Origin: Bacteroides neonati
GTDB lineage: Bacteria > Bacteroidota > Bacteroidia > Bacteroidales > Bacteroidaceae
Length of the DNA: 64,000 nt
Assembly (NCBI RefSeq): GCF_000499785.1
Contig: NZ_HG726020.1
Location: forward strand, 833,515-897,514
Reading direction: 5' to 3'
Shown here piece after piece: positions 54,596-63,289 of this stretch; within the stretch, counting starts at the first letter, position 1, and each line of letters starts with the position of its first letter. The notes beneath the pieces were generated by a model. It saw only the letters and a list, made by a program, of their open reading frames with translations, did no database searches and had not been told where the DNA came from. The position numbers were made by a program, and so were the translations under genes.

Positions 54596-55234
54596 TTATC
54601 TTAAGTCTATAATCTCTGCATTTGGATATTGCTTCTTATTAAAAACAAACAGATTATCTGTATAGTTCAAGCCCGCCTGATAGCTTGTGATGGTGATTTC
54701 GCTGCGTGTTTTATCACGCATTTCGGCATCAATACGCATCGGCTGATAAGAATCCTTAGCAATGTAAAGTTTAATATGCGCCAACTCCTGCTGTTTGTTT
54801 GTAGCAGTGAGGATTACTTCGTACACCGATTTCCCCAGCCATACCTTCGTACTTCCCAACCGATAGGAAAATCCTTTCTGATACAGATAGAGCAGTGCAT
54901 AGGGATTCATGCTTTGCAACTCGGCTGCGGTGGGGGTGCTTACGTTAACCTCGTCGCTTCCGTCAAGGTAGCTCCATTGCGTTTTTCCATCAAACCAAGT
55001 GGTTACATCGGGAGTTTTCAGGAGAAACTTTTCACCTTTCAGTTGAATGGCTCCACCCGAATCGACTATCTGTCGGCCTTTACTGAAAACCTTGATACGG
55101 AAGTCCGCTTTCACACCACCGGCCTTCTCGAAGGTAGCAGCCGTTTTGTCGAGTACTGTTCGTGCTTCCTTCTGCTGTTGGGCAAACAGGGGTAAGGCGA
55201 AGAATGCGATTAAAATGCTAATTATATACTTCAT
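54596..55234 (-). CDS. lolA: LolA-like outer-membrane lipoprotein carrier
   Basis: 212 residues from the ATG at 55234 (MKYIISILIAFFALPLFAQ), which gives a clean signal peptide; the frame also opens at 55249. The mature protein has the LolA half-barrel pattern with an early helix (ARTVLDKTAATFEKAGGVKADF) and strands such as GGAIQLKGEKFLLKTPDVTTWFDGKTQW. LolA carries lipoproteins across the periplasm. The reading frame lies between ftsK and trxB, an order common in Bacteroides. Sequence identity to E. coli LolA would be low, as usual. Confidence 0.85.
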   Translation of the reverse strand: MKYIISILIAFFALPLFAQQQKEARTVLDKTAATFEKAGGVKADFRIKVFSKGRQIVDSGGAIQLKGEKFLLKTPDVTTWFDGKTQWSYLDGSDEVNVSTPTAAELQSMNPYALLYLYQKGFSYRLGSTKVWLGKSVYEVILTATNKQQELAHIKLYIAKDSYQPMRIDAEMRDKTRSEITITSYQAGLNYTDNLFVFNKKQYPNAEIIDLR

Positions 55235-55275
55235 GATCTCTACGAGCAATCAGCTCATTATGGTTTAACAGTCAG

Positions 55276-57786
55276 TTATTGTATATTGTTCAGTCTCATG
55301 CCGAGATCGTTCTCATCGACACACAGCACCTCGCGTGCTTTACTACCTTGTGTAGGGCCTACGATACCTGCCTTTTCAAGCTGATCCATGATGCGACCGG
55401 CACGGTTATAACCGATGGAAAATTTACGTTGAATTAACGAAGTAGAGCCTTGCTGATGAATAACGATCAGACGGGCAGCCTCTTCAAACAACGGATCGAG
55501 GCGTCCCATGTCAACATCCGCCAAGTCGCTTCCTCCATCATCTGTAGTACACTCCGGCAGGAAGAAGGCAGTAGGATAACCCTGCTGACGGGCAATGAAC
55601 TTCGTGATCTCCTCCACCTCCGGAGTATCGATGAATGCACACTGTACACGTACCGGATCGGCTCCTTGCAAAAAGAGCATATCACCACGACCAATGAGCT
55701 GATTGGCTCCCGGCCGGTCAAGAATGGTACGCGAATCCATCATAGCCGATACACGGAAAGCCACACGAGCCGGGAAGTTGGCCTTGATGGTTCCGGTAAT
55801 GATATTCGTAGTGGGTCGCTGTGTAGCAATAATCATGTGGATACCTACCGCACGAGCCAACTGGGCAATACGGGCGATGGGCAGTTCGATTTCCTTTCCG
55901 GCGGTCATGATCAAGTCACCGAACTCATCGATCACTACAACGATATAAGGCATAAACTTATGTCCTTTCTCGGGGTTCAGCCGACGGTTGACAAACTTCT
56001 CATTATACTCTTTGATATTACGTACATGCGCTGCCTTAAGCAGGTCGTAACGAGCATCCATCTCCACACAAACCGAGCTGAGTGTCTGCACCACCTTGGT
56101 AACATCGGTAATGATCGGATCGCCTCCATCGGGCAACTTGGCCAGAAAGTGATTCTCAATCACCGAATAGATACTAAACTCTACCTTTTTAGGATCAACC
56201 AACACAAACTTCAATTCGGACGGATGCTTCTTATATAATAAGGAGGTGATGATGGCATTCAATCCCACCGATTTACCCTGACCGGTAGCACCGGCCACCA
56301 GCACGTGGGGCATTTTACAGAGATCGACCATAAACACCTCGTTGGTGATGGTTTTTCCGAAAGCAATGGGCAGGTCATACGTAGACTCCTGAAACTTCTT
56401 ACTACCGATAATCGATTGACCGGAAACAAGTTTCGGGTTCGAGTTAGGAACCTCGATACCAATGGTTCCCTTGCCGGGAATCGGTGCAATGATACGAATA
56501 CCCAAAGCCGAAAGGCTCAATGCGATATCATCTTCCAATCCCCTGATTTTGGAGATACGTACTCCTTGCTCGGGAGTTATTTCGTAGAGCGTAACCGTAG
56601 GTCCTACGGTAGCCTTGATTGTACTTATCTCGATACCGAAGCTTCTCAGCGTATTGATAATGCGATCCTTATTAGCGTTCTGCTCTTCCATATTGATGGT
56701 TGGTTCGCTATTCTCATAGTACTTCATCAACTCCACCGTCGGAAAACGATAGTTCTCCAAATCAAGTTTCGGGTTGTAAGGTTCTTGTTCGACTCCGTGA
56801 TAAGCTTCATCATCGTCGGCAGGAGCTTCTATTTCGAACTCAGGCTCGTGGGCTGCCGACTGTACCTGAAAAGGGGGCACCGAATCGGTTGTAGTATCTT
56901 CGAAGGTCATCGCCAGCTCTTCCTCATCGGCAGGCTCATGCAACTCATTCGAAGCAGGAGTAGCAGATATCGGCCTTTGCAACTCTTCGGGTTTTGGCTT
57001 GGATACCTCCTGCTTATACGTGCGGTCAACAGCAAACTCTACCTCCTGAGGTTGCGGATTAACAAACTCTTGCGGTCTCTCCTCTTTGATCGCTTCGGCC
57101 TTGTCAGCCTCGCCGTTGAACAAATCAGATGCTTCACGTTCTTCACGCTGTTTGCGTTTCAGAAAACTAAGGGTCAGCAATTTGCGTAGCCAAACAATCG
57201 TTTTTGTACTTATATAAATAAAGAAAACAATCGCAGTAGCCAATAAGATCATCCACACACCCGGAACACCGACCTGCGAGATCATCCATTTACTGATATT
57301 GTATCCGTGGCGTCCTCCCAAGTATATAAATGAATCCTGATACGTATCCATGAATGCGAATCCGAGGAAAACAGAAGTCCATACAATCAATAAAGCGCAA
57401 CAGATAAACCATTTCCAGATACGAACCACCCGCACGCGCATCAGCTTCAGTCCTACAACAGCCAGAAACACCAAGATAAAGAAAGAAGATACACCAAAGC
57501 AGTCGTTGATCAAATAACTGGCCAACTGCGCACCTCGCGATCCGGCATAGTTCTTTACCTGATTATTTACCTCAGACAGGTCCTGCGGATTACCACTGTC
57601 GATAATACTCTGATCGGAAGCACCTGTGAAGAAAAAGGACGAAAACGCCAACAGTAAATAAACGGAAAATATCACCAGAACCAATCCAATGACGAAATGA
57701 ATGGTTTCATTCTTAAAGAATGCAACTAGCTTATTGGTAGAAACCGATTTCTCTTCGACTTCTTTTTCTATTTTCTTTTTTGCCAT
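55276..57786 (-). CDS. ftsK: DNA translocase FtsK
   Basis: Moves and clears chromosomal DNA at the division septum and helps resolve dimers. From the ATG at 57786 (MAKKKIEKEVEEKS) it has 836 residues; earlier in-frame ATGs lie upstream of the likely promoter. Four membrane helices sit in the first 210 residues, then an acidic linker (about 225-370), the RecA-like motor with Walker A GATGQGKSV near 500 and Walker B VVIDEFGDLI near 620, and a C-terminal gamma winged helix that reads KOPS sites (about 765-830, STSLIQRKFSIGYNRAGRIMD). It starts the ftsK-lolA-trxB run; the -7 box is at 57814..57821. Confidence 0.96.
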   Translation of the reverse strand: MAKKKIEKEVEEKSVSTNKLVAFFKNETIHFVIGLVLVIFSVYLLLAFSSFFFTGASDQSIIDSGNPQDLSEVNNQVKNYAGSRGAQLASYLINDCFGVSSFFILVFLAVVGLKLMRVRVVRIWKWFICCALLIVWTSVFLGFAFMDTYQDSFIYLGGRHGYNISKWMISQVGVPGVWMILLATAIVFFIYISTKTIVWLRKLLTLSFLKRKQREEREASDLFNGEADKAEAIKEERPQEFVNPQPQEVEFAVDRTYKQEVSKPKPEELQRPISATPASNELHEPADEEELAMTFEDTTTDSVPPFQVQSAAHEPEFEIEAPADDDEAYHGVEQEPYNPKLDLENYRFPTVELMKYYENSEPTINMEEQNANKDRIINTLRSFGIEISTIKATVGPTVTLYEITPEQGVRISKIRGLEDDIALSLSALGIRIIAPIPGKGTIGIEVPNSNPKLVSGQSIIGSKKFQESTYDLPIAFGKTITNEVFMVDLCKMPHVLVAGATGQGKSVGLNAIITSLLYKKHPSELKFVLVDPKKVEFSIYSVIENHFLAKLPDGGDPIITDVTKVVQTLSSVCVEMDARYDLLKAAHVRNIKEYNEKFVNRRLNPEKGHKFMPYIVVVIDEFGDLIMTAGKEIELPIARIAQLARAVGIHMIIATQRPTTNIITGTIKANFPARVAFRVSAMMDSRTILDRPGANQLIGRGDMLFLQGADPVRVQCAFIDTPEVEEITKFIARQQGYPTAFFLPECTTDDGGSDLADVDMGRLDPLFEEAARLIVIHQQGSTSLIQRKFSIGYNRAGRIMDQLEKAGIVGPTQGSKAREVLCVDENDLGMRLNNIQ

Positions 57787-57813
57787 GAGTTTTGTTACCT
57801 TGAATAGTTGATG

Positions 57814-57821
57814 CAAAAGTA
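57814..57821 (-). promoter_or_regulatory. -7 promoter box for ftsK-lolA-trxB
   Basis: The minus strand reads TACTTTTG, matching TAnnTTTG, 27 bp before the ATG at 57786; this also supports the choice of that start. Confidence 0.55.
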
Positions 57822-57943
57822 GCAAAAAAACAATAAACATCTCCACTAAATTCCCGAAAGTTATACGTTGTCATAAAAACTCCTTTCTTGCCCATATTGA
57901 CTGTTTTTGTAATGAATCTCACTGCTCATTCAATCCTTTTTGC

Positions 57944-57951
57944 TACCTTTG
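57944..57951 (+). promoter_or_regulatory. -7 promoter box for the DUF5063 unit
   Basis: TACCTTTG matches TAnnTTTG, 19 bp before the ATG at 57971. The leader would be about a dozen bases. Confidence 0.55.
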
Positions 57952-57970
57952 CGTTTCAATTCAAGCAGAT

Positions 57971-58618
57971 ATGGAAAAAGGAAGTCAAGTTATATTCGAA
58001 AAAAGTGTCTCTGAGTTCGTTATAGTAGCCGCCGAGGTTTGCCGCTGTTTCGAACGTGCAGGAAGCATGAAGCGCAAAGAGTTTATCGACCAAAGTTTAA
58101 AGTTACTTCCGCTGCTTTATCTCAAGGCAACTTTGCTGCCCAAATGCGAAGCCATGGAAGAAGACGACCTCGAAACCTACGTAACCGAAGAGTTGTACGA
58201 AGAGGTACGCTCCAACTTAGCCCGTGTAATGGGCGAAAAAGATGATTACCTGGAGGTTTTCCTTCCCGACATGGCCTACAGTGACCAACCCATCCGCAAA
58301 TGTATCTCCGAAGAACTGGCCGATATCTACCAGGACATTCGCGACTTTATCTTCATCTTCGGTTTAGGACTCAATCAAACAATGCACGATTCGCTGGCAC
58401 GATGTATCGAGAACTTTGGTCCTATTTGGGGACAAAAGTTGGTAAATACCTTACGCGCCATCCACGATGTAAAATACAACATCGACCCCGATGATGAAAC
58501 ATTCGAGGATGAAGACTTACCGTATGACGATAGCGAGGAGGAACTGGATGAAGCGGACGCTGCATTTGAGATGAGAGAATTGGAAGAAGAAGAAAAATTT
58601 GACGAGGAAGAGGACTAA
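57971..58618 (+). CDS. DUF5063 family protein
   Basis: 215 residues, cytoplasmic, with no signal peptide. Helical through about residue 175 (FVIVAAEVCRCFERAGSMKR, LYLKATLLPKCEAMEEDDLE), then a very acidic tail (EDLPYDDSEEELDEADAAFE onward). The DUF5063 family is widespread in Bacteroidetes and has no known function. It is followed after 6 bp by a DEDD exonuclease and then an rRNA methyltransferase, so a link to RNA processing is plausible; this is inference from context only. Confidence 0.82.
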   Translation: MEKGSQVIFEKSVSEFVIVAAEVCRCFERAGSMKRKEFIDQSLKLLPLLYLKATLLPKCEAMEEDDLETYVTEELYEEVRSNLARVMGEKDDYLEVFLPDMAYSDQPIRKCISEELADIYQDIRDFIFIFGLGLNQTMHDSLARCIENFGPIWGQKLVNTLRAIHDVKYNIDPDDETFEDEDLPYDDSEEELDEADAAFEMRELEEEEKFDEEED

Positions 58619-58624
58619 AAAAGA

Positions 58625-59251
58625 ATGATTGTAAAAAGAACTATAAGCAAAGAAGCCGTTAAAGAACTACCCAAAGCTGTTTTTGCAGGAAGAATATTTG
58701 TCATCCAAACCGAAGCGGAGGCAGATAAGGCTGTTGCCTATTTGCAATCGCAGGCAGTGGTAGGTATCGATAGCGAAACACGCCCATCCTTTACCAAAGG
58801 ACAGTCTCATAAAGTGGCTTTGTTGCAGATCTCCTCGGATGAATGCTGCTTCTTGTTTCGCTTAAACATAACAGGGCTTACCCCTTCATTGATCGAACTG
58901 TTAGAGAATCCGTCGGTAATGAAGATCGGCCTTTCGCTTCGCGATGATTTTATGATGTTGCACAAACGCGCACCATTCACCCCACAGAAATGCATTGATC
59001 TGCAAGATTATGTTCGCCCATTCGGTATTCAGGATAAAAGCCTTCAAAAAATATATGGCATCCTTTTCAATGAGAAAATATCCAAATCGCAACGTCTTTC
59101 CAATTGGGAGGCAGATGTACTGACCGATGCACAAAAACAGTACGCAGCTACCGACGCATGGGCTTGTCTTCATATCTACAACCTGCTTCAGGAACTCAAG
59201 GCAAGCGGCAATTTTGAGCTGGCACCCGAAGAGACCGAAACAATCAAATAA
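58625..59251 (+). CDS. 3'-5' exonuclease, RNase D-like DEDDy type
   Basis: 208 residues forming one exonuclease domain without the HRDC domains of full RNase D. Motif I is VGIDSETRPSF (D and E near 43-45), motif II LSLRDDFMML near 102, motif III near 170-183 in AATDAWACLHIY, with the Tyr/Asp arrangement of the DEDD superfamily. Substrate could be tRNA precursor or structured RNA. Start is 6 bp after the DUF5063 stop; the next gene begins 23 bp after its stop, so the three are probably one operon. Confidence 0.88.
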   Translation: MIVKRTISKEAVKELPKAVFAGRIFVIQTEAEADKAVAYLQSQAVVGIDSETRPSFTKGQSHKVALLQISSDECCFLFRLNITGLTPSLIELLENPSVMKIGLSLRDDFMMLHKRAPFTPQKCIDLQDYVRPFGIQDKSLQKIYGILFNEKISKSQRLSNWEADVLTDAQKQYAATDAWACLHIYNLLQELKASGNFELAPEETETIK

Positions 59252-59274
59252 TCCACCATTAATTATAACCTATA

Positions 59275-60453
59275 ATGTACAAAGTATATCTCAAACCCGG
59301 TAAAGAAGAGTCGTTAAAGCGATTTCACCCTTGGATCTTTTCAGGAGCTATCGCCCGCTTCGATGGCGAACCCGAAGAAGGCGAAGTGGTAGAGGTCTAT
59401 ACCTCTCAAAAAGAATTCATTGCTGCCGGGCATTTTCAAGTGGGAAGCATTGCGGTGCGCGTACTTACATTTCGACAAGAACCTATCGACCACCTGTTCT
59501 GGAAGCATAAACTGCAAGTTGCGTATGATATGCGTTGTGCGATAGGCGTTGCCACCAACCCCACAAACGACACCTATCGCTTGGTACATGGCGAAGGAGA
59601 TACATTACCCGGACTGGTCATTGACGTATACGCCAAAACGGCCGTTATGCAAGCTCACTCGGCAGGTATGCACATGGATCGTATGGCCATTGCCGAAGCA
59701 TTGTCCGAGGTCATGGGCGATCGGATTGAAAACATCTACTATAAGTCTGAAACAACTTTGCCTTTCAAGGCCGATCTGTTTCCCGAAAACGGATTCTTAA
59801 AAGGAGGAAGCAGTGACAACCTCGCTCAGGAATACGGATTAAAGTTTCACGTAGATTGGCTAAAAGGACAAAAGACGGGTTTCTTTGTCGATCAACGCGA
59901 AAACCGCAGCCTGCTCGAACGATACTCTAAGGGACGTTCTGTTTTGAATATGTTCTGCTATACCGGAGGATTCTCATTCTATGCCATGCGCGGAGGGGCT
60001 CATCTGGTACACTCGGTAGACAGTTCGGCAAAAGCCATCGACCTGACCAATAAGAACGTTGAACTAAACTTCCCCGGCGATCAACGCCATGCAGCTTATG
60101 CAGACGATGCCTTCAAGTATCTCGACCGTATGGGCGACCAATACGATTTGATCGTTCTCGACCCTCCGGCTTTTGCCAAACACAGAGATGCATTGCGCAA
60201 CGCATTGCAAGGATATCGTAAACTGAATGCAAAAGCGTTTGAGAAGATCAAACCCGGTGGTATTTTGTTCACCTTCTCTTGCTCGCAGGTGGTAACTAAG
60301 GATAATTTCCGTACGGCAGTATTTACAGCTGCGGCAATGTCGGGACGTAGTGTACGCATCTTGCATCAGCTCACCCAGCCCGCCGATCACCCGGTAAGTA
60401 TCTATCATCCCGAAGGCGAATACCTCAAAGGATTGGTACTCTATGTAGAGTAA
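59275..60453 (+). CDS. RlmI-type 23S rRNA (cytosine-C5) methyltransferase
   Basis: 392 residues. An N-terminal PUA-like RNA-binding domain (about 1-75, KPGKEESLKRFHPWIFSGAI) precedes an EEHEE-type middle region and a Rossmann SAM domain (about 200-392) with NMFCYTGGFSFYAMRGGA as motif I and the DPPAFAKH motif; a late Cys in FTFSCSQVV fits the catalytic cysteine of m5C enzymes. E. coli RlmI modifies C1962 of 23S rRNA. Orthology is probable but not provable by eye, so no symbol is given. No terminator is evident right after it. Confidence 0.9.
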   Translation: MYKVYLKPGKEESLKRFHPWIFSGAIARFDGEPEEGEVVEVYTSQKEFIAAGHFQVGSIAVRVLTFRQEPIDHLFWKHKLQVAYDMRCAIGVATNPTNDTYRLVHGEGDTLPGLVIDVYAKTAVMQAHSAGMHMDRMAIAEALSEVMGDRIENIYYKSETTLPFKADLFPENGFLKGGSSDNLAQEYGLKFHVDWLKGQKTGFFVDQRENRSLLERYSKGRSVLNMFCYTGGFSFYAMRGGAHLVHSVDSSAKAIDLTNKNVELNFPGDQRHAAYADDAFKYLDRMGDQYDLIVLDPPAFAKHRDALRNALQGYRKLNAKAFEKIKPGGILFTFSCSQVVTKDNFRTAVFTAAAMSGRSVRILHQLTQPADHPVSIYHPEGEYLKGLVLYVE

Positions 60454-60551
60454 ACCGACTCTATACAACAAAAAACGGAAACGAAAAATATAATTAATGT
60501 TAATACGTGGATTTTTTAAGCGAAAAGCTATGTTGTATAACATAAACCCAT
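60454..60551. other. Leading part of the 310-bp gap before the nucleoside transporter
   Basis: The gap between 60453 and 60764 holds the promoter-terminator unit at 60552..60630 and the promoter at 60714. This first part has no gene. A 6-bp inverted repeat (TATGTT / AACATA, 60529..60544) lies where the -33 region of the small-RNA promoter would be. Confidence 0.5.
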
Positions 60552-60630
60552 TATCTTTGCACTGTGTTTTTCATGGTATTAGATTTAAGGTTATGAAGAT
60601 TGGTTGTCGAGATGACAATCAATTTTTTTT
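60552..60630 (+). ncRNA. Small-RNA-like promoter-terminator unit
   Basis: A clear -7 box TATCTTTG (60552..60559) is followed by about 40 nt of conserved-looking sequence (TTTTTCATGGTATTAGATTT and on) and then an intrinsic terminator: ATTGGTTGTC (60599..60608) pairs with GACAATCAAT (60613..60622, one G-T pair), followed by eight or more T. The transcript would be about 60-65 nt, starting near 60566. I recall the CATGGTATTAGATTTAAGG string as recurrent in Bacteroides intergenic DNA, and the layout fits the Bacteroidales-1 RNA description, but identity with that class is unproven. It may instead be a leader that attenuates the transporter downstream. Confidence 0.6.
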
Positions 60631-60713
60631 TGCCCCTACTCCTCATCAGCTTATTTATACCTGTACCCCTCATTTTTAAAAACAACAGACAGCTATCTTT
60701 AGAAAAAAAACAT

Positions 60714-60721
60714 TATTTTTG
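60714..60721 (+). promoter_or_regulatory. -7 promoter box for the nucleoside transporter unit
   Basis: TATTTTTG matches TAnnTTTG, 42 bp before the ATG at 60764. It lies after the small-RNA terminator, so the transporter need not depend on read-through. Confidence 0.55.
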
Positions 60722-60763
60722 CCAAATATAAAATATAGATAAAGATAAAATAAAAGTAGCAGT

Positions 60764-61984
60764 ATGAGCATAAAGTTTCGTTTGATTATCATGAATTTTC
60801 TCCAGTACGCAATCTGGGGAGCATGGCTTATTTCACTAGGAGCCTATTTAGGTGGTGGGTTAGAGTTCTCCGGACGTCAGATCGGTAGTTTTTTTGCAAC
60901 AATGGGTATCGCCTCCCTCTTTATGCCCGCCATCATGGGCATTATTGCCGACCGTTGGGTTCCCGCACAAAAACTGCTGGGTATTTGTCACTTAATTGCA
61001 GCAGTGCTTATGATAGCAGCAGCTCCTCAAACAGATTATGTTCCTCTATACTCGCTGATACTTTGTAGCGTCATGTTTTATATGCCTACTATTTCGCTAT
61101 CCAACTCGGTAGCCTATAATGCATTGAGCAAGGCAGGACTTGAAACGGTCAAAGCCTTCCCTCCTATCCGCGTATGGGGTACGGTAGGTTTTATCGTAGC
61201 CATGATTGCAGTCGATCTATTGGGTTTTGCCAGATCGTCGATGCAGTTATATTTCTCGGCTGCATTAAGCGTTATATTAGGTGCCTATGCATTTACACTT
61301 CCCAACTGTCCGGTTGCCAAGATGGCGAAAAACCAATCTTGGATCGACGTTATGGGACTGCGGGCTTTTGCCTTATTCAAACAAAAGAAGATGGCTATCT
61401 TCTTCCTCTTCTCAATGCTTTTGGGCGTATCTCTACAAATAACCAACGCCTTTGGCAATGACTACCTGACCAACCACTTCGGAAGTAATCCGGCATATGC
61501 GGGCACATTTGGTGTAGAACACGCCAACATTCTTATTTCACTTTCGCAAATGTCCGAAACGCTGTGCATCCTTCTCATACCATTCTTCTTGAAACGCTTC
61601 GGTATTAAAAATGTAATGCTTATCAGTATGTGTGCCTGGGTACTTCGCTTTGCTCTTTTAGGAGCAGGCAATCCGGGTAGTGGCGTATGGATGCTTATTC
61701 TTTCGATGATGGTTTATGGAGTCGCTTTTGATTTCTTCAACATTTCGGGCTCGTTATATGTTGATAAAGAAACAGACCACTCCATCCGCTCGAGTGCACA
61801 AGGCGTATTCATGATTATGACCAACGGTTTCGGTGCATTCTTCGGTTCGTATGCAGCCGGCGAAGTAGTGGATCGAATGGGGTGGCCTGCATCATGGTTT
61901 GTCTTTGCGGGTTATGCAGTGGTAGTTACGGTATTATTTGCTATTATATTTAAATACAAGCACGATCCGAAGGCAGTTATATAA
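60764..61984 (+). CDS. Nucleoside permease, MFS (nucleoside:H+ symporter family)
   Basis: 406 residues with twelve hydrophobic helices. MNFLQYAIWGAWLISLGAYL at the start, a loop with GIIADRWVPAQKLLG between helices 2 and 3, and SLSNSVAYNALSKAG and the later RSSAQGVFMIMTNGFGAFFGS are hallmarks of the NupG/XapB family. It should import nucleosides with protons through the inner membrane. The stop is 8 bp before the DUF151 gene, so transporter, nuclease-like protein, rsmE and DUF4836 are in one run. Confidence 0.9.
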   Translation: MSIKFRLIIMNFLQYAIWGAWLISLGAYLGGGLEFSGRQIGSFFATMGIASLFMPAIMGIIADRWVPAQKLLGICHLIAAVLMIAAAPQTDYVPLYSLILCSVMFYMPTISLSNSVAYNALSKAGLETVKAFPPIRVWGTVGFIVAMIAVDLLGFARSSMQLYFSAALSVILGAYAFTLPNCPVAKMAKNQSWIDVMGLRAFALFKQKKMAIFFLFSMLLGVSLQITNAFGNDYLTNHFGSNPAYAGTFGVEHANILISLSQMSETLCILLIPFFLKRFGIKNVMLISMCAWVLRFALLGAGNPGSGVWMLILSMMVYGVAFDFFNISGSLYVDKETDHSIRSSAQGVFMIMTNGFGAFFGSYAAGEVVDRMGWPASWFVFAGYAVVVTVLFAIIFKYKHDPKAVI

Positions 61985-61992
61985 AGATTAGA

Positions 61993-62565
61993 ATGGAAAG
62001 AAAGGTAGAGTTACAGGTTATCAATATTACCAACAGCCAGGCGCAGGTAGGTGCTTACGCCATGCTGTTGGGCGAAGTAAACGGTCAACGAAAGCTTCCT
62101 ATCATTATTGGACCTGCCGAAGCACAATCTACCGCACTCTGCTTAAAAGGAATTCAAACACCGCGCCCACTTACACACGAGTTATTCAACACCTGCTTAA
62201 ATATATTGGGGGCTACGCTTTACCGTGTACTCATTTACAAAGTAAACGAAGGTGTTTTTTACTCCTATATCTACCTTCGGAAAGAAGATACCGTCATACG
62301 TATCGATGCACGTACCTCAGATGCTGTAGCCTTGGCTGTTCGTGCAGATGCACCGATCTACATTTATGAAAGCATTCTCGACAAAGAGTGCCTTCATATA
62401 CAAGAAGGCGAAGAAAAAGAACCGGTACCCGAAGAAGCAGATTTGTCTATAGATCGTGAACCGACCAACCTGTCCATACTTCAAGAACAGCTGAATGAAG
62501 CCATTAAGCAAGAGAATTATGAGCTCGCAGCTCAGTTGCGAGACGAAATACAACGACAAAAATAA
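61993..62565 (+). CDS. Bifunctional nuclease family (DUF151) protein with UVR motif
   Basis: 190 residues. The DUF151 domain (about 1-130) has LPIIIGPAEAQSTALCLKGIQTPRPLTHELF and RIDARTSDAVALAVRADAPIY, and a C-terminal UVR helix pair (about 155-188, LQEQLNEAIKQENYELAAQLRDEI) like that of UvrB/UvrC partners. Plant BBD1 of this family has RNase and DNase activity; in bacteria the role is unclear, possibly stress RNA or DNA turnover. It is 8 bp after the transporter and 6 bp before rsmE. Confidence 0.9.
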   Translation: MERKVELQVINITNSQAQVGAYAMLLGEVNGQRKLPIIIGPAEAQSTALCLKGIQTPRPLTHELFNTCLNILGATLYRVLIYKVNEGVFYSYIYLRKEDTVIRIDARTSDAVALAVRADAPIYIYESILDKECLHIQEGEEKEPVPEEADLSIDREPTNLSILQEQLNEAIKQENYELAAQLRDEIQRQK

Positions 62566-62571
62566 TTAATC

Positions 62572-63261
62572 ATGCATGTATTCTATACTCCCGATATACA
62601 AATAAAAGCCGAACTTCCCGAAGAAGAAGCTCAACACTGCATCCGTGTTTTACGCTTAACAACAGGCGATGAAATAACCCTAACCGATGGTAAAGGCAGC
62701 TTTTATCGCGCAGAGATAAGTGCTGCAACCAACAAACGATGCATGGTAACCATTCTGGAAACAATCGGTCAAGATCCCTTATGGGAAGGGCATTTGCACA
62801 TTGCCATGGGGCCAACCAAAAACATGGATCGCAACGAATGGTTTGCCGAGAAAGCAACAGAGATAGGGATGGATGAACTGAGTTTCCTCAACTGCCGGTA
62901 CTCCGAGCGAAAAGTAATTAAAACCGAACGCATCGAAAAGATATTGGTTTCGGCTATGAAGCAATCACTCAAGACACGTCTTCCCAAGCTGAACCCGATG
63001 ATAGACTTCGACAAGTTTATCGAACAGAAGTTCGACGGTCAAAAGTTCATCGCTCATTGCTACGAAGGCGAAAAGCCCCTATTGAAAGATGTTTTTAAAA
63101 GAGGCGAAGATGCATTGGTGTTAATCGGTCCCGAAGGAGACTTTAGCGAAGAAGAGGTTAAAAAAGCACTGGATAAAGGCTTTGTGGCAATCAGCCTAGG
63201 CAAGTCAAGATTGCGCACAGAGACTGCTGCTTTGGTAGCCTGTCATACGCTACATATGTAG
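62572..63261 (+). CDS. rsmE: 16S rRNA (uracil1498-N3)-methyltransferase RsmE
   Basis: 229 residues of the SPOUT family. An N-terminal PUA-like domain (about 1-70, HCIRVLRLTTGDEITLTDGKG) is followed by the knotted SAM-binding domain with GPTKNMDRNEWFAEKATEIG near 82, LIGPEGDFSEEEV near 184 and LGKSRLRTETAALVA near the C-terminus. Methylates U1498 of 16S rRNA in the decoding centre. Complete. Confidence 0.96.
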   Translation: MHVFYTPDIQIKAELPEEEAQHCIRVLRLTTGDEITLTDGKGSFYRAEISAATNKRCMVTILETIGQDPLWEGHLHIAMGPTKNMDRNEWFAEKATEIGMDELSFLNCRYSERKVIKTERIEKILVSAMKQSLKTRLPKLNPMIDFDKFIEQKFDGQKFIAHCYEGEKPLLKDVFKRGEDALVLIGPEGDFSEEEVKKALDKGFVAISLGKSRLRTETAALVACHTLHM

Positions 63262-63289
63262 AGTAACAACATTTTAAATCTAAGATAGT

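Noticed and set aside
60497..60679. A 60-codon open frame in the gap before the nucleoside transporter.
   Set aside because: It runs through the promoter box and the terminator hairpin of the small-RNA unit and has no coding character.
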